Positions 21,831 to 33,112 of a stretch of 64,000 nucleotides of DNA are shown here, piece by piece. The DNA comes from Cladopsammia gracilis. Lineage: Eukaryota > Cnidaria > Anthozoa > Scleractinia > Dendrophylliidae. The notes under the pieces are model-generated. The model was not told the DNA's origin and made no database searches. It worked only from the letters and a program-made list of their open reading frames with translations. The first letter of the stretch is position 1. Each line of letters starts with the position of its first letter. Position numbers and translations under genes: made by a program. The stretch lies in assembly GCA_022457155.1 (NCBI GenBank), contig JAJGOT010000001.1:3324501-3388500 (forward strand), in the 5' to 3' direction.

Positions 21831-22576
21831 GGGGCCGGTCGCACTAGGCCGATTTTTTATTTACTTTGCAAAAAAATTGTCAACGCTGATGCTAGACGAG
21901 TGCGACCGAAATGTTTTACTTTGACAAAATTTTCGCAACCTTTACCAAACTACAGAGAAGCCGCGACCAAAAATCGGCGAGCCCTCGGAGCACGCCGATT
22001 TTTTGTCAGGCCATGTTATCGCGCGTTTTTGTTTGTTTAGTGTCTCAATAGCCGATCAAATGTACTTCCCTTCATTCTCATCTGACGATAAAAAAAGTTC
22101 TCAGGTATAATTCTGCGATTGAAATGTATCTCAAACCAAGATTCTGCCGGTCGGGGAAGCACCCAGTATGGACGAAATCGACGACCACGTCTTCTAGGAT
22201 TTGTCTGCTGCAAAAGGACCTCCATTTCAAAAAGCTGCATTCGCCAGTCGCAGAGGAATAAGAGCAGTAGTAGCAGCTGTTGTTGAGCGATATTTTGCAG
22301 TGCAAGCCAGCAAACTGCGATGATTACAATGTTTCTTGGAAGAACCATCTCTTTCACATAATTTTTGTCCTTTGCAAAATGTTGTGACATCTGATATTTA
22401 TCCGCCCTAAACTGGCGTGCATAGCTGAAATGAATACTTCAGAACAAACAATTTGATTGACGTTTCCAGTTGTAAATATACATTTTTGTCATGTTTTTAT
22501 TTCTCAGTGCGAGCAAAAACTTCCTAATAATTTGGTTGAGCCTACAAATTTTTTTCCGCCTAGTGCGACCGTCCCC
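21831..22576. mobile_element. 746-bp Harbinger-like element with transposase remnant
   Basis: Termini GGGGCCGGTCGCACTAGGC and the complement of GGGGACGGTCGCACTAGGC lie at 21831 and 22576. The AAA flanks (21828-21830, 22577-22579) are consistent with a 3-bp duplication. It contains a minus-strand fragment of a Harbinger-type protein (22037-22345). Confidence 0.65.
22037..22345 (-). pseudogene. N-terminal fragment of a PIF/Harbinger-type nuclease
   Basis: The translation contains RRRGRRFRPYWVLPRPAES, then WFEIH and, about 20 residues on, FYRQMRMKGSTFDRLLRH. Harbinger transposases carry W-[VL]-x-P-R, a Trp, then F-R-M-x-x-x-x-F-x-x-L before the DDE domain, which fits. The frame stops about 12 residues later, so no catalytic region remains. 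It is enclosed by inverted termini at 21831 and 22576, so it is the remnant gene of that element. Confidence 0.55.
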
Positions 22577-22819
22577 AAAGAGAGCAATTAATTTGGGGAT
22601 AAATTAAGTTCAGGATTACAATTAAGGATGGACGTGATTATTGATTTCGTGACAAGGCGGTCCAGAAAACGACATTGCCAACAACACTAGCAAAACATCC
22701 GTTCAAAAGATCCCGAAATGTTCACTGTAGTCGAAATATTCAGTGCTTCTAAGTCTTTCCGTTTCCTCGAGGCATAATTAAAGAAATTTGGCAGACAAAA
22801 GCGTAGACAATTAATAGCA

Positions 22820-23035
22820 AGTGGTGTTAATTCTTCTTGAGTAAATTGCCAGAGCCCGTGCGTCCTTTTCGCACCGTCTTATTTCCGTTTCGCGTATCTC
22901 ATGCCGGAATGATTTTATTAACAATCAAAACGAGAAAAAAAAGAGCCTGATCAGATGTTATATTTTTCCACCGAAATTAATACGGGAAATCAAAGAATCC
23001 ATTCCTAACTTAGTCGATGGTCACTGGATGGTAAC
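22820..23035 (+). repeat. Segment duplicated at 32805-33020
   Basis: Both copies read TTAATTCTTCTTGAGTAAAT, then GATTTTATTAACAATC, GAGCCTGATC and GGGAAATCAAAGAATCCATT in order, with about 80-85% apparent identity. This is the first marker of a larger dispersed duplication (see also 24440, 25480, 26560). 23035-24100 has no recognised gene. Confidence 0.6.
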
Positions 23036-24104
23036 AGAATACGATTTCTATATATATAATACATATATCTAAAATTATAATTCAACACATTGATACACTG
23101 CCCAAATATGATCAAAAAGTTATCGGTATACGTTATGTCTACATGACGTATAACCAGCGATGGCGTAAATTTCGCATTTTGAAGGAAAGTGAAAATGACT
23201 GCTGCCTGCAATTTCGTGTTTTTTGGCGAAAAACAGCGTGAACTATTAGTTAAAAAAGGGAAAAGAAAGAAAAAAAAAGAGAAGAAAGTAAAAGAGAAAA
23301 AATATTAATTATGATTGGACAAAAAAGGCGCGAAATTTTCGCGTTGTCGCGGTCGCAGTGTTTCTTGGCGTAGTTGAATGAAAATTGGTTCAAAGTTTAA
23401 CCGTCGACAAGGAGTGAATGAAGGAGCACGATTTTCGCAAAATTCCTTTAGTAATCACCTCTGGAATATGATATAGACTTGATGCTTCCTCAGAAAAGTT
23501 TCTGATCTCGTCATTATGGCTGTAGGAGCTCACAAAGGAGCAAGTTTGTAAACCACATTGATCGACTCAGCTCGTACATCGATGTTTGAAAATTTGGTGC
23601 TGATGGAAGGGAATAAAAAGCCAAATCAACTACAGGTACGATGTTTTAACCGTTTCTTGTATCCTTTAGCTGTGAATTTGTGTAAGACATACTGTCCACG
23701 CTGCAGTTCTTTCCGACTTTTCGCCCGGCGCTATGTTTTGGTTCGTAGCCGTGTGTTACGTTTGTTCAATTTGTTTTGATTCTGAATTGAACTTTTTAAG
23801 ATACGAAACACTTGTAACTAAGACATTCTATGCCATTTTACTGTGTTTTAATTCTTGTAGTCACTACTCTGTCCTGTTCTTTGAGTAGACGAAAGCTCTT
23901 CGTAGAAACTCTCAACTAATTGTGTATGCTAAATTATTAAATTTTAGCTTGGCAAAAGTTTCGGCATTCGCTGCTTGTTGTTTAAGAAATGGTGCGAGGT
24001 AAAATATTGTTGTTAGCCTTTTTACTTAATGAAAGGTTGTATATCTCAATGAATTTTTTCTCGAAACTGTGATTTGTTATCAATGTGTTGAATTATAAAA
24101 CAGT

Positions 24105-24195
24105 TATAGCGCTCAAGCTTGCGTGATATCGCCTAATTTTAGCCTCGTCGGCTAAGTATTAGCTAGGCGAGGATCACGCGCGCTTTCGCGCTATA
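24105..24195. mobile_element. 91-bp palindromic MITE, TATAGCGC termini
   Basis: The left arm TATAGCGCTCAAGCTTGCGT and right arm (complement of TATAGCGCGAAAGCGCGCGT) are mirrored. The inner arms GCCTCG/CGAGG and TTAGC/GCTAA continue the hairpin. Confidence 0.55.
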
Positions 24196-24874
24196 ATATA
24201 GTTAAATATATGCACTTTTAAATACTAAACTCATGATGCTTTGAAATTGATAATAAAAGGTATAGTCTACACTTGGGAATCAGAAAATCCAAGCTATCTC
24301 TATGGCAAAAACTAAACGTGTGGCTTTATGCTTCCCCGACAAAATAGCAAACTGTTTCAATACGTATATTACTGAAAGTTTTCAAATTAATTACAATAAA
24401 GCTACGAGGTGAACCTAAAAGTTACTTAGTATTCATATGTATGTACCTTGGCAAATGTCGAAACGTCTTGTAGTGTGGTGTTCTTTTAAAATAGTAAGGA
24501 TAAAGAGTCTGGAACCTTGATGAAACCGAAAAGGGATGTTTTGTTTTTTCACTTGTTTCGTTTTACTAATAAAAATACGACTCAACTCAAGAGAACTTGT
24601 CAATCTTCAGATGCAATTTAATGAAATTAAACTAAAGCCAGGTGTTTTCTTTGTAAATATATATTAAATCATATGTATTCCAAGCAATAATTTTAAAACA
24701 CAAGACGCCTACTGTGACATCAAAACAAGAATGCTACTTCGAAATAAAATTTCCAAAAACAAACAGTGCAAAATCAAGTTTCTTTGCAACTGCGTAAGGC
24801 CCGGTAACCCAAAACGGACAAAATTGCTTATTCATTCAGAAACTGGCACCCTCTCCAAACGCACTCCAAAATCA

Positions 24875-25113
24875 CCTAATTGCAGAAACTTTGTCACAGA
24901 AAATACCAAATAGGAATTATAATTACCTTAATGATATTTGCAGAGGTATTCTTTCGCATAACATGACCTTTCAACAGATATTTTTTCCAACAAATTTCTA
25001 TCTATTTCTATCTCTTAACAATTTCTCTTCTTGCATCTCTGTGAATATCATTAAGATAATGGATTCCTATTTGGTATGTTGTATTTTCTATGACAATGTT
25101 TCTGCAATTAGGT
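24875..25113. mobile_element. MITE, CCTAATTGCAGAAACTTTGTC termini, copy 2
   Basis: Same arms and interior as 16313-16589, slightly shorter, with the same downstream sequence (25114-25360). The two sites are therefore related by duplication of a larger segment rather than two independent insertions. Confidence 0.65.
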
Positions 25114-25719
25114 TTATCTGTAATTACTACTAGTTTATTTTTTATTAAAATAATTTATGCCTTTGATTCGGCTCATATTAAGTTCGACGTCTGAATCAAT
25201 CCTAATCGAATCTGAATTAGATCAGCCCGCGTTCCGAGTACTTCACTGACTTCACATCAACTTTAAAATTCATTGAATTAGGTTATTCGGTTCATGTCGG
25301 AAGTCTGTACCGCCCTATATTTGCTCAACACTCGTGTTTCATCCGCATTGCACAAATATTATTAATTGCCTGCCAACATCATAAGCCACTTTTCTGTAAA
25401 TACGGGGAAGAAAAAATTTCCCGAGTGAATGACGGTGGAAATTGAGCGTACCAAAACCTCTCGAAGACGAATCGGGTTTATAGACGGTGGTGTAGTATTT
25501 CAGCTGAACTAGCCGTAATCTAAATAATTGTATAAACTAAGTTAATTATTATAAGTTGTTGGAATATAGTCGTTCCTTTTCTTCAAGGTTTAGCACTGTC
25601 AGTCGACAATTTACCCACTGAAAATACTTTTATATCAATCGACCCAAGACAAAACAGTCAGTTTTGTGCGGATAGTTATTCGCCATTATTTTTCTCTCGA
25701 ACATTGCATCTCCGCTTAA

Positions 25720-26405
25720 GGTTACAGTGTACCTTCAGATCGAAAATTTATCGAAATTTTTTTTGGGGCGTCAAAATAAAGTTTACAGAATGAACTTTCA
25801 TTTAAAAAAAATTATCGAAAAATAGTGAAAATTGACGGAGAAACGACAGTATAACTTTTGTGGGCGGAGTTTGTTTATGAGACGATATGTTTTTTTAAGC
25901 GCTGTTTTCTCAAAGTTAATTTTTCTCTTGTTGGGGACACTTTAAAGAGCTACAACTCAAAGGAAATTTGTTCGATTTTTCTCAAATTTGGACAGAAGTT
26001 AGGCTAACATATAATCAACAAAAACCTGTCGGCAAATTTCTTATTTCTGAAAACTTTTTCGTCAAGAGCCATTTCCGTGCGATCATTCCAATTTTTTTCT
26101 CCCTTTTTCGAAAATATTCTGTAACTTTTCACTGCAATTGAATATGGGAAATCGCCGACACGTTTTTTTTAGCGCTTCGTGTCCGGAAATCCGAGAACAA
26201 ATCAAATTAGCAAAATACAATAATCGCTTTGAGTTATAGCGTTTTAAAGCTGATTCGGACGTTCGAATTTAGACCAAATGGTTTCCATATTTAGATAGCC
26301 AGCTCTATAAGCTTTAATTTGATATCTGGGTTTAGGTATATTAAGTGTTATCTTAAGACGCTAGAGCTGTTATACTGGAGACACCCCCGAAGGTACACTG
26401 TAACC
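25720..26405 (+). mobile_element. 686-bp TTAA element, copy 1
   Basis: TTAA (25716-25719, 26406-26409) flanks termini GGTTACAGTGTACCTTC and its complement. The interior is noncoding and holds TTTTTTTAAGCGC, AACGACAGTATAAC, GGGAAATCGCCGACACG and TCTAAATTCGAACG-type blocks shared with copy 2. It is a non-autonomous element of a TTAA-targeting superfamily (piggyBac or Kolobok); no transposase is visible here. Confidence 0.8.
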
Positions 26406-26559
26406 TTAAGATACATGCAAATAGTCCTTGTATGCAACTGATATACGCAATATTATATTATGGACAGTTGATACAATTATACATCTGCACCAAATGGCAT
26501 GCATGATCTAACCTTGACTTACTTTGTTGAAGCTATGCTTTGTTGCAAGGAATAATAGT

Positions 26560-26765
26560 CGTGACTACAAAGAAATAGGTGGGATTGCCGATCGCAGTGT
26601 TCCTATCCGCTGACTTTCGATTTCAAGGTTGACTGAGACGTTCAGAAATCTAAAGCCAGCACCCAAAGACCCGGAAAGTTCTATTTCCTCAATCCGGGGA
26701 TTTGACTGACTTCGTGAGTCACGTCAAGTTAATTAAGTCGTCAGGTAATTTAACCCTTTTACTTC
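26560..26765 (+). repeat. Segment duplicated at 41500-41740
   Basis: Both contain GATCGCAGTGTTCCTATCCG, GTTGACTGAGA, CCCGGAAAGTTCTATTTCCT and TAAGTCGTCAGGTAATTTAA in order. It is part of the same old duplication as 22820/32805. Confidence 0.65.
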
Positions 26766-26874
26766 CACGCGTGTCAAATATCAAAATTCGGGAAAATCCC
26801 AGATTTCATTTTGTAAAATATTAAAAAACAAATGGTATCATGCAAAAGTACTACTGAAGACGTTTCATTTATTT

Positions 26875-27455
26875 ACAGTCAAACCGGATGTTCTTTTGAT
26901 GGTAACTTTGCAAACTTCCGCTGCAACATTGGTATTTTGATTGACAGTTTGCTTCGAGCAAGTTGGAAGTTGTGCGAGCAAGTTGCAACTTTCGCGAGCA
27001 AGTTCCTATTTCAATCTTGCTGTCAGTTGCCGGATTTCTAAATTTAAAGTACTTGGTTTGGTTACCTTGCAGTATTCCACAAACTCTATGATGTCAGGAG
27101 TAGAAACTGTTCGTTCCTCTTAGCCAGGTTTACCGGAAAAATACGCCTCGTGTTGTAAAAATCTGCAGTTTGCCTTGATAATTCAACAATGCGTGCGATT
27201 TGTTCTTGTTTTACACCAGACGACCATTATTCTCTCTCTTTTCTCAACCGAGGTGGTATTATTGCGATGTACGTGAGCCATAACTGAAGAAGGACGTGTT
27301 TTCACAAAATTCGCAATTTGCAACTGACAACAAGTTTGAAATAGCAACTTGCTCGCGTAACTTCCAACTTGCTCGAAGCAAACTGTCAATCAAAATACCA
27401 ATGTTGCGGCGGAAGTTTGCAAAGTTGTCATCAAAAGAACATCCGGTTTGACTGT
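26875..27455. mobile_element. Inverted-repeat element, ACAGTCAAACCGGATGTTC arms
   Basis: Arms of about 160 bases pair from 26875-27040 with 27300-27455. Shared inner blocks are TTTGCAAACTTCCG, ATTGGTATTTTGATTGACAG and TTGCTTCGAGCAAGTTGGAAG. The centre is noncoding. Confidence 0.7.
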
Positions 27456-27669
27456 AAATGGTCACATCATAGGAATTCGTCAAGACCGACATGCATGTCT
27501 CCATAACTGACAGTTGTCAATTGTCGGTGATGAAACGATTTACCATCAATTGATGTCTTTACCGATACGACAGCCAAAGTGATTTTGCCACCTGGGCATC
27601 CCATAATGACCGTTGAAATTAATATATGTATTTATTACTATATTTTCCGTTTCCTCGCGCCATAATTAA

Positions 27670-28389
27670 GGTTACAGTGTACCTTCGGGGGTGTCCGCAG
27701 TATAACAGCTCTAGCGTCTTAAGATTACACTTAATATACCTAAACCCAGATATCAAATTAAAGCTTATAGAGCTGGCTATCTAAATATGGAAACCATTTG
27801 GTAATAAAATGAATTGCCGAATTTTTTACGACGTCTAAATTCGAACGTCCGAATCAGCTTTAAAACGCTATAACTCAAAGCGATTATTACATTTTGCTAA
27901 TTTGATTTGTTCTCAGGTTTCCGGACACGAAGCGCTAAAAAAACGTGTCGGCGATTTCCCATATTCAATTGCAGTGAAAAGTTACAGAATATTTTCGAAA
28001 AGGGGAGAAAAAAAATTGGAATGATCGCACGGAAATGGCTCTTGACGAAAAAGTTTTCGGAATTAAAAAATTCGCCGACACGTTTTTGTTGATTATATGT
28101 TAGCCTAGCTTCTGTCCAAATTTGAGGAAAATCGAACAAATTCCCTTTGAGTTGTAGCTCTTGAAAGTGTCCCCAACAAGCGAAAAATTAACTTTGAGAA
28201 AACGGCGCTTAAAAAAACATATCGCTTAATAAACAAACTCCGCCCACAAAAGTTATACCGTCATTTCTCCGTCAATTTTCACTATTTTTCGATAATTTTT
28301 TTTTTGGATGAAAGTTCATCCTGTAAACTTTATTTTAACGCCAAAAAAAATTTTTCAATAAATTTTCGATCTGAAGGTACACTGTAACC
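27670..28389 (-). mobile_element. 720-bp TTAA element, copy 2 (inverted)
   Basis: Same family as 25720-26405 in opposite orientation, flanked by TTAA at 27666-27669 and 28390-28393. Copy 1 and copy 2 share most internal blocks. Copy 2 has small insertions, such as about 30 bases near 27805. Together they form a 2.7-kb region with inverted outer ends. Confidence 0.8.
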
Positions 28390-28737
28390 TTAAACAACAT
28401 TTGGCAGACAACGTAACAATAAATAGTAAAATCAATTTATATTGCGCGTGTTACTATAAACTAATTTCGATACTGCATTATATTGACAGCTAGTTGGGAG
28501 AAAATATATTTCGCGACTCCGCCCAATACGGAGAATTTATTTTTTTCTCAGAGCGCGAGCGGGCGGAATTCTGCGAATCCTGCAATATGATTGGTTCCGG
28601 GAGCGGGCGGAAATTTACAATCTTGCCCGCTCACTCAACGATTCCGCCCGGGTTGCGTAGTTGCATAATCACAATAATTTGTGACTCCGTTGTTTTAAGC
28701 TTGTGAGCCCTGGTATTATTGAATTTTCTCGTCAAAT

Positions 28738-28995
28738 ATGGACCCAGACGAAAGCTACCAAAGCGAAAGCGAATTTTATTAGCTAGATAAAATATTTAAC
28801 GACACAAATGAGGAAAACAATGAAGAAAACCCGCAAAGTTTCACCATGCATGGCTGACATGTATTCGGCTGACAAAGATCCGAAAACACGCTAAAGCTCT
28901 TAACGCTTCAACGAGGTATCAAAAAGACGCAATGAAGAAAGAGATTAAACTAAGTGGATAGAGAAATCAGCCGTAAAATTAAAGGCCAATGTTAT
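28738..28995 (+). pseudogene. Decayed ORF start, MDPDESYQSESEFY
   Basis: An acidic N-terminus starts at ATG 28738, reads MDPDESYQSESEFY and hits a stop, then continues in frame as an acidic Asn/Glu-rich stretch with further stops. I recall similar acidic N-termini on multiplied cnidarian ORFs, possibly of Crypton type, but cannot place it firmly. 28390-28737 has a GC-rich, CCGCCC-containing patch that could have been its promoter. From 28995 to 29770 nothing is recognised. Confidence 0.3.
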
Positions 28996-29770
28996 TCCTC
29001 GAAAAGGCGAGTACAAGTTTGTTGTTGTTTTTTACAAAGCGACACAGTTTGTGGCTTAAAAATTCAGTGATTAGACAATCTAGCGCTTGTTTACAAAGGT
29101 TTTGACTGCATTTGATTTAAGTGTTCTTATTTTTCCGGTTTTGTTTTTTCTTCTAATCGAGATTCTGTGAAATTTCATTACTTAGTGTTGCTTAAATTTG
29201 TCATTCTAGTTTTGAACTGGCTTGTTTTCAGTTAATTTATACGCATTTTCGCGATCGGATTTTACGAGATAATTCGTACTTTCACTACATTGCTCGGTTA
29301 GTATGCTTATATTCCACAGTTTTTGCCTTCTTTTATCTAAATTCTGTAATTTTTCATTCAAGAAGATATGATTTTTAAATAAGAATAGCTCAGTTTAAGC
29401 TTTCGCACTGCTATGAATGAATTACGCTCGACTTTCAATTTGTAGAAAAATTTGAAAAGTTTTTAAAGTTAATCTTCAGCTTAATTCCACGGCTTCGCTG
29501 TAGGCTAGAACATTTCTCGATCTTCACCGCAGACAAACACAACAGCCGTTTATTCTACCGAGAGAAATAAACTGATAGAAATTAGTTCACTTTGTAAAGT
29601 TAAGTTTTTTGTTTCTGAATAAAAAAGTTGTGAAGATTACCGAGTTACTTTGCACACGTTGTGTCAGTTTTGCTTTACGCGGCGCGTAAAGAAATTACTT
29701 GGAAAGCTGTACAAGAATATCAAGATTTCCTCGGCAAATCACAGAATTGAAATAGGAAAAAAATAAATAA

Positions 29771-30086
29771 GTTATTTACCGGCCTTGGTCGGTCCGTATA
29801 GGAAAAAACTGTGCCCTCGGTCTCGAGTACGGCCCAGTAGCCACGCAGCTCTTTAGAACCTCTAATTTCATTGGACCTGTATACCACGCAGCTCTATTGT
29901 TTTTAGGTCTAGGGTCTATTGTTAGCCATTGTTGTATTGTTTGTTCTATTGTTTTTTCAGCTAATCAGAGAAGACCTTGTAAGAGCTGCGTACCGCCCCG
30001 TACGGCCCTCGGCCTGCGGCCTCGGGCCGTACTCGAGACCTCTGGCACAGTTTTTTCCTATACGGACCTCCCGGCCGGTAAATAAC
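29771..30086. mobile_element. 316-bp MITE, GTTATTTACCGGCC termini
   Basis: GTTATTTACCGGCC at 29771 is mirrored at 30086. The arms continue inward as GTCCGTATAGGAAAAAACTG and GTCTCGAGTACGGCCC. The centre contains ACCACGCAGCTCTATTGTTT and CAGAGAAGACCTTGTAAGAG, which recur at 59805-59965. Noncoding. Confidence 0.7.
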
Positions 30087-30930
30087 ATATATATATTTTC
30101 TTCCAACGCCGTCAATATAATGCAGTATTGCCGTCTCAAAATCGAAATTAGTTTTGTATCACGATTCAACTGTTTTTCGGGCAAAAAGAAAGCAAAACTG
30201 CGAAGATAACTTGTGATGATCAAAGCTGAAATTCTTACTAGTAACGAGCTGACGTACACGACGTTTTGTACGCGTTATCATATTTTCGTTTTGCAAAAAA
30301 GGTTCCAAAAACACGGACTTTTCACGCTATAAATTGCTCATTGAAATAGAACAAATTTGTTAGAACATCTTTTTGAAGTTTTTCAAAGTTACAAACGTCG
30401 AAAAAATGAGTAAATAACACAAACTTGTCGAGGTTTTAGCCCAAAACCTTTTTTCAAATTATGATGAGGGCCTTCCAGGGGGGGTACATGTTCCCTTGTT
30501 CCCTATAAAAAAAGCAATTTATTCATTGTTCCCCAAAAATAAATTCTAATGTTCCCCAAAATTATTTACTGAGTTCCCCTGTTTTCTGAAATTATATGTT
30601 CCATGTTCCCGTGTTCCCCAAAACATTCTTAAATGTTCCCCACAATTTCCCAGGTTACCGCGCGCTCAAAAGCTCGTCACCAGTTCTTTTGTGAAGAACA
30701 AAATTGCACCCAGGCCTCTTTCCTCTTGCAACGGGAGACAAAAGAGAAACGAGTGGCCTTCTTCTGACCTTTTTTGCCACAAAGAAGTATAAAAATTTCT
30801 TGAAAATCTAAATAATCAATGTTCCCTTGTTCCCGAAAAATGCTCAAAAGCTCCCTTGTTCCCTAAAAGTAATTTTAAGATATCCCTTATTTCCCCAAAA
30901 TAAATGGCCATGTTCCCTCGTTCCCTAAAA

Positions 30931-32220
30931 CTTGAAGTGAAGCAAAAAACGGCAAACTGATCCTTACGGCAGAAAAACAGAAGCAGAAGCAGAAGCAAAT
31001 AAAATAAAATAAAAGTGGAATATAATAGTGCCCAATATTTCGCTTTGCAAAACAAAGCTTCTTCAGGGGCTAGCACTATAAATGATTACAACTGTAAAAC
31101 CGTTATACAAGTGGTTTTGAAAAAACTAAAGAATAACAAAAACAATGAATTTGATTGGCGAAGGGTTTGACGGGTGATAAACTAAACTGACTAGTGATGA
31201 GAAAGTTAATGAAGTTCGTCTTCAATCCAGCTATTTGTAATCCCTCCTCTGTTGTACGAAAACACCTTAACATTCTTCAATCCTCCACCCGCTGCAAACA
31301 AATTTTTCCTTCACCACCTGTCGTTGCTTATAGGAGAAGTGCAAGCCTTCGTGACCTCCTGGTTCATACTAAACTTAGGAAACCAACCAGCGAGAGAGCG
31401 GATCAGATAGTGCCTCCAGCAGGAGCTTACAGATGCAACCACCCACGCTGTTTGACCTGCCAATTTATTCAACAAGGCCAAAAGAAATACACTTTTTTTA
31501 CTACTAAAGAGGAACGTTGTATTTATAATCACATAACATGTAATTCTAAAAACCTGATCTATATGATCCAATGTAAAAATTGCTTTAAACGTAATATATC
31601 GTGTCAATACATCGGAGAAACAAAACGCAAACTTAATGAACGCTTTGGTGAACATCGCCGTTCTGTAGAGAATCCACATCACCTCAGCTGCCCTACTCCT
31701 ATATCACAACACTTTAATCTACCGGGACACTTTACTAAGGATATGCAACTTATACCACTGGAATTAATACGTAATAGCAGAGACTCTGTACGAAAAGCGC
31801 GTGAAGCTTTTCTCATAGACAAAGCAAAGACGTTAGAACCACTTGGAATCAACAGACGCGACGAACTTCATTAACTTTCTCATCACTAGTCAGTTTAGTT
31901 TATCACCCGTCAAACCCTTCGCCAATCAAATTCATTGTTTTTGTTATTCTTTAGTTTTTTCAAAACCACTTGTATGACGGTTTTACAGTTGTAATCATTT
32001 ATAGTGCTAGCCCCTGAAGAAGCTTTGTTTTGCAAAGCGAAATATTGGGCACTATTATATTCCACTTTTATTTTATTTTATTTGCTTCTGCTTCTGCTTC
32101 TGTTTTTCTGCCGTAAGGATCAGTTTGCCGTTTTTTGCTTCACTTCAAGTATTAATACTGATCTAGGTCTGGAAACCAGATCCGGCCATTCTCATCGGTT
32201 TGTTGCAGTGATCGTGCATT
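30931..32220 (+). mobile_element. Penelope-like element with inverted arms
   Basis: About 289 bases at 30931-31219 are the near-perfect complement of 31862-32150. The right arm carries the CCTGAAGAAG-stem-CGAAATATTGGGC block typical of Penelope-like elements. Past the arm, 32151-32220 is a tail with CCAGATCCGGC that recurs in the copy at 33113-33500. Between the arms lies the GIY-YIG ORF. The reverse-transcriptase part is missing. A 5'-truncated copy with an inverted terminal segment is the simplest reading. Confidence 0.75.
31194..31874 (+). CDS. Penelope-like GIY-YIG endonuclease domain
   Basis: The 226-codon frame has the C-terminal part of a Penelope-like polyprotein. A CNHPRCLTC cysteine cluster typical of the linker is followed by LIYMIQCKNC, then QYIGETKRKLNERFGEH, which is the GIY-YIG core with catalytic Tyr/Arg candidates, and a C-terminal KAREAFLIDKAKTLEP block. 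The domain nicks target DNA for retrotransposition in this family. There are no internal stops. The first ten or so codons are the mirror image of the last ones, because they lie in the inverted arm; the biological reading frame therefore begins further in (about 31222) and its RT half is lost. The listed start is a GTG, not a real initiation site. An isolated remnant, not expected to be autonomous. Confidence 0.8.
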   Translation: MMRKLMKFVFNPAICNPSSVVRKHLNILQSSTRCKQIFPSPPVVAYRRSASLRDLLVHTKLRKPTSERADQIVPPAGAYRCNHPRCLTCQFIQQGQKKYTFFTTKEERCIYNHITCNSKNLIYMIQCKNCFKRNISCQYIGETKRKLNERFGEHRRSVENPHHLSCPTPISQHFNLPGHFTKDMQLIPLELIRNSRDSVRKAREAFLIDKAKTLEPLGINRRDELH

Positions 32221-32252
32221 CTATGTTTCCCTAAAACTCCTGGGGGGCCCTC

Positions 32253-32804
32253 TATGATGGCGTAATAGCGCGCGCACAGCACAGCTCAATGTAAACAAAC
32301 CGTTCAAACGAACAAAAGCAGCTTTTAAACTCATCTTATCGTTAACTTTCGATAGGAAGGGTCGTTGCATTGAATACAGCGTTGTTTATCTGCCAAACTT
32401 GACAAAATAATCAACATTTTTGCCCCTCTTTTGAAGATAATTTTAAAGTTTGGTTTTCTACGCAAGGAAGCCATTAAATTGCCGCGGGAAATTTTCAACC
32501 AATCACAGGCTGGTTTTTGAGACGACAATACGACTTTATATTGACGTCTCAAAAGAAGACAAAAGTATCTGAGAATCGTGATACATGTGGATATGTTCAC
32601 ACGCGCATTACATAATTTTCGTTTTACTTACTACTTACTTATCCTCTTCGGGCCCACGAGGACTCTTGAGGCCGGGATTTTCGTTTTATAACTAACCAAT
32701 AATCTATATTGACAAGATAAAAATTTACAAGATAAAAAATTAACAAATTAAAAAACAATTAAATTTTAAAACCATCAGCAAATTACTATCAAATTGTCTG
32801 ACAA
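32253..32804. other. Unassigned stretch after the array element
   Basis: No gene or repeat recognised, apart from a short CTTACTACTTACTTATCC patch near 32624. It is followed by the duplicated segment at 32805-33020. Confidence 0.35.
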
Positions 32805-33020
32805 GTGGCGCGTGTTAATTCTTCTTGAGTAAATTGCCAAAGCCCTTGTAAAATAACCTGCGATCAATTTTCGCGCAGTCTTATTTTCGTTTCGCTTTTC
32901 CCGCGCCGGAATGATTTTATTAACAATCCGAAAGGAAAAAGAGAGCCTGATCGGATGTTATGTTTCCACCGAATGAACACGGGAAATCAAAGAATCCATT
33001 CGAACTCAGTCGATGGTAAC
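32805..33020 (+). repeat. Segment duplicated at 22820-23035
   Basis: Partner of the segment at 22820, with the same block order. This copy is followed by a Penelope-derived hairpin rather than the sequence found after 23035. Confidence 0.6.
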
Positions 33021-33112
33021 AGCTACATGCATCTGTGATTGACTATGCTTTCGGACCTCAATGACTTTACTTGATAACCGAGTCTTATCATCATATCTAC
33101 CTAAAAATAAAC

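Larger units (their letters stand above)
30466..32252. mobile_element. TGTTCCCC-array transposon, 6-bp duplication TATGAT
   Basis: Termini GAGGGCCTTCCAGGGG and the complement of GAGGGCCCCCCAGGAG are flanked by TATGAT at 30460-30465 and 32253-32258. The left part is an array of TGTTCCC(C/T) separated by short A/T-rich spacers (30485-30930). The right part keeps only TTTCCCTAAAAC before the end. A Penelope-like element (30931-32220) splits it. 30087-30460 upstream has no recognised feature. Confidence 0.75.

Noticed and set aside
23558..23642. Possible exon ending CTACAG|GTACGA
   Set aside because: A donor-like site follows an open stretch, but no acceptor, no homologous domain and no partner exon were found.
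29957..30259. 100-codon minus-strand open frame
   Set aside because: It overlaps the arm of the GTTATTTACCGGCC MITE and shows no protein similarity I recognise.
32150..32220. Possible hammerhead ribozyme in the Penelope tail
   Set aside because: On the minus strand a CGATGAG is present, but the required CUGAUGAG/GAAA core pair is not; I could not build the three-stem fold.
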